Source: Acidimicrobium ferrooxidans (lineage in GTDB: Bacteria > Actinomycetota > Geothermincolia > Fen-727 > Anoxymicrobiaceae). Taken from it: DNA of 64,000 nucleotides. Under the pieces are notes generated by a model. That model ran no database searches. It had not been told where the DNA came from and was given only the letters and a program-made list of their open reading frames with translations. The position numbers were made by a program, and so were the translations under genes. Positions 59,214 to 64,000 of the stretch are shown here, piece after piece. Where the stretch lies: the NCBI GenBank assembly GCA_020723485.1, contig DYIU01000004.1, forward strand, positions 172,448 to 236,447, read 5' to 3'. Position 1 is the first letter of the stretch. Each line of letters starts with the position of its first letter.

Positions 59214-60200
59214 ATGAGAGTCCTGGTCACAGGAGGAGCCGGGTACATCGGCTCAGTGATGTGCCGGATGCTGCAGGACGCAGGTCATACAGTGCTGGCC
59301 CTCGACGACCTCTCCGAGGGGCACAGACAGGCTGCCGCGGGCGTCGGGCTCGCCGTGGTCGACCTCAGGGACCGGGGCGCCGTAGTGGAGACCTGCAGGC
59401 GGTTCAGGCCCGAGGGGTGCATGCACTTCGCGTCTCGGAGCCTCGTGGGCGTCTCGATGGAAAAGCCCCTCGAGTACTTCGAGAACAACCTCACCGGCGG
59501 CCTGAACCTGTTGCGAGGCCTGGTCGAGAGCGGCTGCGGGTGGGTCGTGTTCTCTTCTTCGGCTGCGACCTACGGGGTGCCGGTCAACGTCCCGATATCC
59601 GAGGACGAGCCGGTCTCCCCGATCAACCCCTACGGCATGTCCAAGGTCTTCGTCGAACGGATACTCGGTGAGCTCGACAGGAAGGGCGACCTGAGGTTCG
59701 CCTCTCTGCGCTACTTCAACGCCGCCGGCGCCGACCCGGTCCATGACCTGGGAGAGGACCACGACCCGGAGACGCACGTCATCCCCAACGTCATCGCCGC
59801 GGCGCTCGGGAAGCTGCCGAGCGTCTCGGTCTTAGGCACGAACTACCCCACAACGGACGGCACGTGCGTGCGGGATTACATCCACGTGGTGGACCTCGCC
59901 AGGGCCCACCTGCTCGCGCAGGAGCATCTCTCGGGCGGCGGAGGGAGCCGCGTGTATAACCTCGGAAACGGCAGCGGCTTCTCCGTCCGCGAGGTGATAG
60001 AGGTCGTCAAGACGGTCTCGGGGAGGCAGTTCGAGGTTGTCGAAGCGCCCCGCAGGCCGGGCGACCCACCGGCGCTGGTCGCTTCGTCCGAGCGCATACG
60101 CTCAGAGCTGGGCTGGTCGCCGGAGTACGCCGACCTGGTGCAGATCGTCCAGACCGCCTGGGACTGGCACAGCGCCCACCCCGACGGTTACGAACGGTAA
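59214..60200 (+). CDS. galE: UDP-glucose 4-epimerase
   Basis: The 328-residue extended SDR has GGAGYIGSVMC (7-17), the catalytic SSSAA and Y140-x3-K144 (YGMSK), and RYFNAAGAD. It interconverts UDP-galactose and UDP-glucose with bound NAD, which completes the Leloir set. The stop is one base from the convergent phosphodiesterase gene. Confidence 0.95.
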   Translation: MRVLVTGGAGYIGSVMCRMLQDAGHTVLALDDLSEGHRQAAAGVGLAVVDLRDRGAVVETCRRFRPEGCMHFASRSLVGVSMEKPLEYFENNLTGGLNLLRGLVESGCGWVVFSSSAATYGVPVNVPISEDEPVSPINPYGMSKVFVERILGELDRKGDLRFASLRYFNAAGADPVHDLGEDHDPETHVIPNVIAAALGKLPSVSVLGTNYPTTDGTCVRDYIHVVDLARAHLLAQEHLSGGGGSRVYNLGNGSGFSVREVIEVVKTVSGRQFEVVEAPRRPGDPPALVASSERIRSELGWSPEYADLVQIVQTAWDWHSAHPDGYER

Positions 60201-60201
60201 G

Positions 60202-60852
60202 TCACAGCAGCGCTCGGAGTTCCACGAATCGGTCGGTGATGATGCCGTCTATCCCCCAGCCCCGGAGCTTCTCGAAATCCGCATCGTCGTTGACCGTCCA
60301 GGCGTAGACCTCGAGACCGAACTCGTGAGCGTTGCTGACAAGCTCCTCGTCGATGCCGTTGAAGTACGGGAGTATGACCTCGGCCCCGATGTCCATCGCG
60401 GTCTCGAGCTTCTTCTCCTGGGGGAACGGCATTCGGTAGACGTATCCGGTCCTCACGCGCGGGAACATCTCCTTCAGGCCGTCCAGGAACCTCGCCCCGA
60501 AGGAGGTCACAAGCGTGTCGTCCTCTATCCTGTACGCAGTGAGCAGTTCCACGAGGACGCTCATCGAAGCGTCCTTGACCTCGATGTCGAAAGCCACCCA
60601 CCCGGCCAGGCTCTCGAGAACGTCGCGCAGCAGCGGCCTTTCCGGGGCGTGCCTGGCCAGCTCCGCGGCGGTCATCCGGCTGACCGCGCGTCCCCAGACG
60701 GTCGGGTCGTGGCACAGCACCAGCTCGCCGTCAGCGGTCATGCGGACGTCGGTCTCTATCATCCGGACCCCGGCGCGGACGGCCTCCTCGATCGCCTCCA
60801 GAGTGTTGTCCTTCCCGAAGCCGCGTCCGCCGCGGTGCGCTACCAGTCGCAA
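60202..60852 (-). CDS. Glycerophosphodiester phosphodiesterase
   Basis: The 216-residue TIM-barrel protein has HRGG (H6, R7), IETDVRMTADGELVLCHDP (E33, D35, H48) and VYAWTVND, the complete GDPD catalytic set. GGAGGTGGGAC directly precedes a TTG at 60852 that I take as the start; a GTG at 60870 is an alternative. It hydrolyses glycerophosphodiesters to glycerol-3-phosphate plus an alcohol. It has no signal peptide, so it is cytoplasmic. It is convergent with galE. Confidence 0.92.
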   Translation of the reverse strand: MRLVAHRGGRGFGKDNTLEAIEEAVRAGVRMIETDVRMTADGELVLCHDPTVWGRAVSRMTAAELARHAPERPLLRDVLESLAGWVAFDIEVKDASMSVLVELLTAYRIEDDTLVTSFGARFLDGLKEMFPRVRTGYVYRMPFPQEKKLETAMDIGAEVILPYFNGIDEELVSNAHEFGLEVYAWTVNDDADFEKLRGWGIDGIITDRFVELRALL

Positions 60853-60978
60853 GTCCCACCTCCAGTTCACGACAAGAAGGATAGTACACAATCGCCCGTA
60901 GGAATGCAGGACACCTGACTGGCCCCGGCGGGCATCCGGCCGCCGCGCCGGAGGTTGCGCGTGGCGGAATACACGTTG

Positions 60979-60987
60979 TGCTATACT
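60979..60987 (+). promoter_or_regulatory. Extended -10 promoter of the lipid kinase gene
   Basis: TGCTATACT is an extended -10 (TGn + TATACT) 25 nt before the GTG start at 61013, with a ribosome binding site GAGGAGGT between. No good -35 is seen, as is usual for extended -10 promoters. Confidence 0.5.
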
Positions 60988-61012
60988 TTCCATTGCTCTC
61001 GAGGAGGTAGAC

Positions 61013-62008
61013 GTGACAAACCCTGAAAAGCAGCGATTCGTCGACCGCATAAAGAGCCTCGAAGAACGCCTGCTCATGGTGGTGAACCCCGTGAGCAAGA
61101 AGGGCGCCGAGAGGGCCGCAGGCGTGCGAAGGATGGTACGCAAGGAGGGCATGGACCTGGACGAGACCTCCACGGACCACCCGGATGACGTCGGCTCGAC
61201 CATCGAGTTCTGGTCCAAGCGGTTCGGCGGCTCCCGCGTGATAATGGTGGTGGGCGGCGACGGGGCCATAAACCAGGTCGTTAACAACGTAATGCTCTCC
61301 AAGGCCAACAAGAACGTCATCCTGGTGCCGGTGCCCGCCGGGACCGCCAACGACTTCTGCAGGGCGATGAAGCTGGACTCGGTCGAGACCAGCCTCGCTG
61401 CCCTCTCCGACTTCAAGGTGCGCACCATCGACATAATGAAGATCGAGGTCGAGGGCGTCGCCCGGGCGCGCCAGCTCAGGTACTGCAGCAACATCATCGG
61501 CTTCGGGCTGGACGCGGACCTGGCACGCCGCTCGCAGAAGTACAAGAGGTTCGGCGTGCCCGGCTACTGGTACGCCTCGCTCAAGCACGCGGTGGGACTC
61601 ATATTCAAGGGGGTTCCCACGTACAACGTGCGCCTGAAGGCAAGCGGGCTCGAGTACGAAGGGCCGATCATCGGGATCATGGTAGCCAACATCTCGCAGT
61701 ACGCGCGCACTTTCAGGATAGCCCCCGGGGCACAGCCGGACGACGGTAAGCTCTACGTGACCCTCGCCAAGCCCATGAGCATGCCGAAGACCTTCGTCGC
61801 GGCGATGTCCATCCAGCTGGGAATGCACGACAGGTTCAAGCAGGTGAACGTCTTCGACTGCCAGGAGTTCGAGATGGAGCTCCTCGACGACGCGTACTCC
61901 CAGGAGGACGGTGAGGTCTACTTCTACCCGAGGGGTACAGTCTTCCATATCACCCTCGACAACCAGGCGCTCGACATTATCACGCCTACCGGCGCCGGCA
62001 GGTCCTGA
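61013..62008 (+). CDS. Diacylglycerol/lipid kinase family protein
   Basis: The 331-residue protein has the DAGK catalytic motif VVGGDGAINQVVN (GGDG 81-84), LVPVPAGTANDFCRAM and a C-terminal DGEVYFYP. It phosphorylates a lipid such as diacylglycerol using ATP, in the inner leaflet. GAGGAGGTAGAC precedes the GTG start. The next gene starts 4 nt downstream, so the two form an operon. Confidence 0.92.
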   Translation: MTNPEKQRFVDRIKSLEERLLMVVNPVSKKGAERAAGVRRMVRKEGMDLDETSTDHPDDVGSTIEFWSKRFGGSRVIMVVGGDGAINQVVNNVMLSKANKNVILVPVPAGTANDFCRAMKLDSVETSLAALSDFKVRTIDIMKIEVEGVARARQLRYCSNIIGFGLDADLARRSQKYKRFGVPGYWYASLKHAVGLIFKGVPTYNVRLKASGLEYEGPIIGIMVANISQYARTFRIAPGAQPDDGKLYVTLAKPMSMPKTFVAAMSIQLGMHDRFKQVNVFDCQEFEMELLDDAYSQEDGEVYFYPRGTVFHITLDNQALDIITPTGAGRS

Positions 62009-62012
62009 CGCG

Positions 62013-62714
62013 ATGCCGGACACCGGGGACAACCTGAACATCCTTTTCATCTGCGCGGGCAACATCATGCGCAGCGTGATATCCGAGTGCCTCCTTCTGG
62101 CGCGGGCCTCGGAGCTGCTGGGACCCAACGCCTGCGTGATCACGTCCGAATCCTGCGGCCTCGAGGCCGAGCAGGACGCCCCGCCGCACGGCGACGCGCG
62201 GATGGCTCTCGAATACCTGGGGGTGCCGATGCTCGACACCGCCGCGGCCCGGGCGGACGAGTACCACATGAGGCGCTGCGACCTCGCGGTCACCATGACG
62301 CGCCAGCAGTCCTACATCCTCGCGAACAGGTTCGGCGAGCAGATGCGCAAGTACTTCTCTATGATGGAGATCAACGGGGCGATAGAGACGCTCCTCGAGC
62401 TCAGGGGGGTCAGCCAGGGAGACCGGGACTGGGCGGCGGAGGCGCGCGGCCTTCCCCGCGAGGAGCTCGCGAGGAAGTTGAAGGGCGCGGCCGGGGCGCT
62501 GCAGAGCGCGGAGCGAGTACTGATGAGGCCGCTCGCCGGGGTGCCGCTGAACATCGTGGAGCTCCTCACCCTGTTCTCACCGTGCTTCCACCAGGTGAGC
62601 GGCGTACACGACCCCATAGGGGGCACCGCCGAGGAGACCTACCGCTGCGCGAGGTTACTGGACGAGCAGGTCACGCTCCTGCTCAACGGCCTCCTCGCCC
62701 TCGCCCTGACCTGA
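62013..62714 (+). CDS. Low-molecular-weight protein tyrosine phosphatase-like protein
   Basis: The 233-residue protein has the LMW-PTP P-loop CAGNIMRS (C14-x5-R20) and the C-terminal DPIGG (HDPIGGTAEETYRCA), which holds the general-acid Asp. It is longer than usual for the family (about 150 residues), with an insert of roughly 60 residues in the middle. It could dephosphorylate proteins or act on small phosphates. It follows the lipid kinase gene after 4 nt. Confidence 0.85.
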   Translation: MPDTGDNLNILFICAGNIMRSVISECLLLARASELLGPNACVITSESCGLEAEQDAPPHGDARMALEYLGVPMLDTAAARADEYHMRRCDLAVTMTRQQSYILANRFGEQMRKYFSMMEINGAIETLLELRGVSQGDRDWAAEARGLPREELARKLKGAAGALQSAERVLMRPLAGVPLNIVELLTLFSPCFHQVSGVHDPIGGTAEETYRCARLLDEQVTLLLNGLLALALT

Positions 62715-62740
62715 CAATCGGGTCCTCACGAGTGTGTCGC

Positions 62741-62901
62741 GCCGCAGGTTTGAATCACACTGGCAACAGTTGTTGACAGAAGTGGTCCCTGACCACGGAA
62801 TTCACCCAAACCGGGGCACGAAAGCCGCAACGGGCGTTCCTCCTGTTGTTCTGAATAACATTTGATGAGTACTGTTAACTTTTGAGATTCAAACCTGCGG
62901 C
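62741..62901. repeat. Palindromic element G (GCCGCAGGTTTGAATC ends)
   Basis: The arms at 62741-62756 and 62886-62901 are inverted copies of GCCGCAGGTTTGAATC. The inner left part continues CACACTGGCAACAG. Inside is a small hairpin GTGGTC-CCT-GACCAC (62782-62796), the same core seen in elements C, E and F. It fills most of the gap between two convergent operons. Confidence 0.9.
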
Positions 62902-62953
62902 TCGTGTCCTTAATCGAGTTCACGCGTAATAAGATTAGGCTTGACCTCAATAT

Positions 62954-63559
62954 TCATTGCAGGACTTGTCCCCCTTCGTGCTCGAGGAACTGGCGCATCG
63001 CTCGGAGCGCCTTGCCGCGGTGGCTTATCGCGTTCTTCTCCTCCAGGGTGAGCTCGGCCATCGACCGTTCGAAGCCTGCAGGCAGGAATACGGGGTCGTA
63101 CCCAAAGCCTCCAGACCCCCGCCTCTCCTCGAGGATAACGCCTTCGCATTCACCGTGAGCCAGGCGCTCCTCACCGCCGGGGATCACCAGCGCTATGACG
63201 CAGGCGAACCGGGCGGTCCGTGCCGCCGCCGGGACGCCTTCGAGCTCGGAGAGCAGCCTGTCCATGTTGCGCTCCGGGTCGCCCTCGGGCCCCGCGTACC
63301 GCGAGGAGCTCACGCCCGGCCGGCCGCCGAGACGGTCCACCAGGAGTCCGGAGTCGTCCGCGAGCGCGGGGCTGCCGAAACGCTCCGCCACGGCGCGGGC
63401 CTTGATGAGGGCGTTCTCCTCGAGCGTCGCGCCGGTCTCCTCAGGCTCGGGGAACTCGTCGAAATCCTCGAAGTTGAGCAGCCGCAGGCCGGGCATCGAG
63501 AGCGCCTCTTCTATCTCGCGGATCTTTCCCTTGTTCCGCGTGGCTATGATCAGTTCCAT
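62954..63559 (-). CDS. rdgB: XTP/dITP diphosphatase
   Basis: The 201-residue protein has the N-terminal IIATRNKGKIREI, ADDSGLLVDRLGG with the catalytic Asp, and GGFGYDPVFLP, then ISHRGKALRAM. It cleaves non-canonical purine nucleoside triphosphates to keep them out of DNA. It is encoded 31 nt after rph in the same direction, a common bacterial gene pair. Confidence 0.96.
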   Translation of the reverse strand: MELIIATRNKGKIREIEEALSMPGLRLLNFEDFDEFPEPEETGATLEENALIKARAVAERFGSPALADDSGLLVDRLGGRPGVSSSRYAGPEGDPERNMDRLLSELEGVPAAARTARFACVIALVIPGGEERLAHGECEGVILEERRGSGGFGYDPVFLPAGFERSMAELTLEEKNAISHRGKALRAMRQFLEHEGGQVLQ

Positions 63560-63590
63560 GAATCTGTCCGCGGGGTGGGCACGGCCCGGC

Positions 63591-64000
63591 TCATGCCTCG
63601 TCCGCCAGGAGCGTCTTCTGGTATTCGATTAGCTCCGAGATGCCCGAAAGACCCATTTCCACCATTGTTTCCAAGTCCGCGCGCTTCAGAGCCTTCCTCT
63701 CGGAGGTGCCCTGAATCTCGATGATCTCCCCGGAGTCGTTAGCTACCAGGTTGAGGTCCACCTCCGCGTGGAAGTCCTCCTCGAAGCACAGGTCCAGGCA
63801 CGGGACGCCGTTCAGCACCCCGACGCTGACCGCGGCCAGGTGGCCTGTTGCCGGGTCCGTAGAGATGGCGCCCTCGTCGATCATCGTCCGGAACGCGTCG
63901 CGAAGGGCGACGTAAGCCCCGGTAATGGCAGCGGTACGCGTGCCGCCGTCGGCCTCTATTACGTCGCAGTCCACCCAGAAAGTCCTGTCCGGGAAGGCGG
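63591..64000 (-). CDS. rph: Ribonuclease PH, N-terminus cut by window edge
   Basis: The open frame enters from the right edge and encodes WVDCDVIEADGGTRTAAITGAYVAL, interrupted here only for length; it then has AVSVGVLNG, LDLCFEEDFHAEVDLNLVAN and IIEIQGTSE, all ribonuclease PH motifs. The enzyme trims tRNA 3' ends by phosphorolysis. About 136 C-terminal residues are present. The stop TGA is at 63591-63593, with rdgB 31 nt downstream. Confidence 0.95.
   Translation of the reverse strand, partial: AFPDRTFWVDCDVIEADGGTRTAAITGAYVALRDAFRTMIDEGAISTDPATGHLAAVSVGVLNGVPCLDLCFEEDFHAEVDLNLVANDSGEIIEIQGTSERKALKRADLETMVEMGLSGISELIEYQKTLLADEA

Noticed and set aside
7048-62901. The palindromic elements as tRNA-like or riboswitch RNAs
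   Set aside because: They lack cloverleaf or known aptamer features, and they occur at both 3' and 5' sides of genes on either strand.

Overview
This is a GC-rich bacterial window with many GTG and TTG starts, frequent AGG and ATA codons, CCA-encoding tRNA genes and short intergenic gaps. The gene content points to an anaerobic, probably monoderm bacterium. It includes a tungsten-type aldehyde:ferredoxin oxidoreductase, a 4-hydroxybutyryl-CoA dehydratase-family protein with its Fe-S ligands, several Fe-S/flavin electron-transfer units, a heliorhodopsin, and two genes with promoter spacing that implies leaderless mRNAs. A deep-branching anaerobic actinobacterium is my best guess; this is inference, since no rRNA or marker phylogeny is available here.

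Layout. 1-9.8 kb, mostly minus strand: a very large secreted DUF11-type repeat protein (cut by the left edge), an L,D-transpeptidase, an amidohydrolase, an AbfD-like dehydratase, glutamate dehydrogenase and a dicluster Fe-S protein. 9.9-22 kb: an acyl-CoA synthetase/FixC-like/FixX-like operon, a heliorhodopsin, a TetR regulator divergent from a CoA-transferase-GNAT fusion, two CrtI-like FAD enzymes and a nitronate monooxygenase-like protein. 22-33 kb: a small protein made of 11-residue repeats, a beta-propeller lipoprotein, an HTH_42 protein, a saccharopine dehydrogenase-like protein, and an operon of small helical protein, FAD oxidase, CCG Fe-S protein, second FAD oxidase and membrane acyltransferase. 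33-45 kb: a dienoyl-CoA reductase-like enzyme, APC permease, lipoprotein hydrolase, second amidohydrolase, two SDRs, a third CrtI-like enzyme, an orphan Phd antitoxin and an enoyl-CoA hydratase. 45-54.6 kb: tRNA-Gly, tandem alpha/beta hydrolases, a lipase, PlsC, an AT-richer membrane-protein gene, tRNA-Pro, two zinc-ribbon membrane proteins and the AOR. 54.9-64 kb: an ABC exporter, the Leloir genes galT-galK-galE, a phosphodiesterase, a lipid/diacylglycerol kinase-like protein, an LMW phosphatase-like protein, and rdgB with rph (cut by the right edge).

Functional reading (inference). Many genes fit oxidation or fermentation of CoA-activated acids, with electrons passed through Fe-S and flavin carriers: acyl-CoA synthetase, CoA-transferase, AbfD-like dehydratase, enoyl-CoA hydratase, dienoyl-CoA reductase, FixC/FixX, CCG/FAD oxidases and AOR. 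The dehydratase and CoA-transferase families are the two signature steps of 4-hydroxybutyrate metabolism, but here they are in separate operons.

The most unusual signals are the heliorhodopsin, in which two histidines of the reference protein appear to be leucines, and a dispersed set of related palindromic intergenic elements. One group carries a GGGGTCAG core and another carries GTTTGAATCACA-type ends. Several of them start or end within a base or two of a stop codon, and no transposase is visible in the window.
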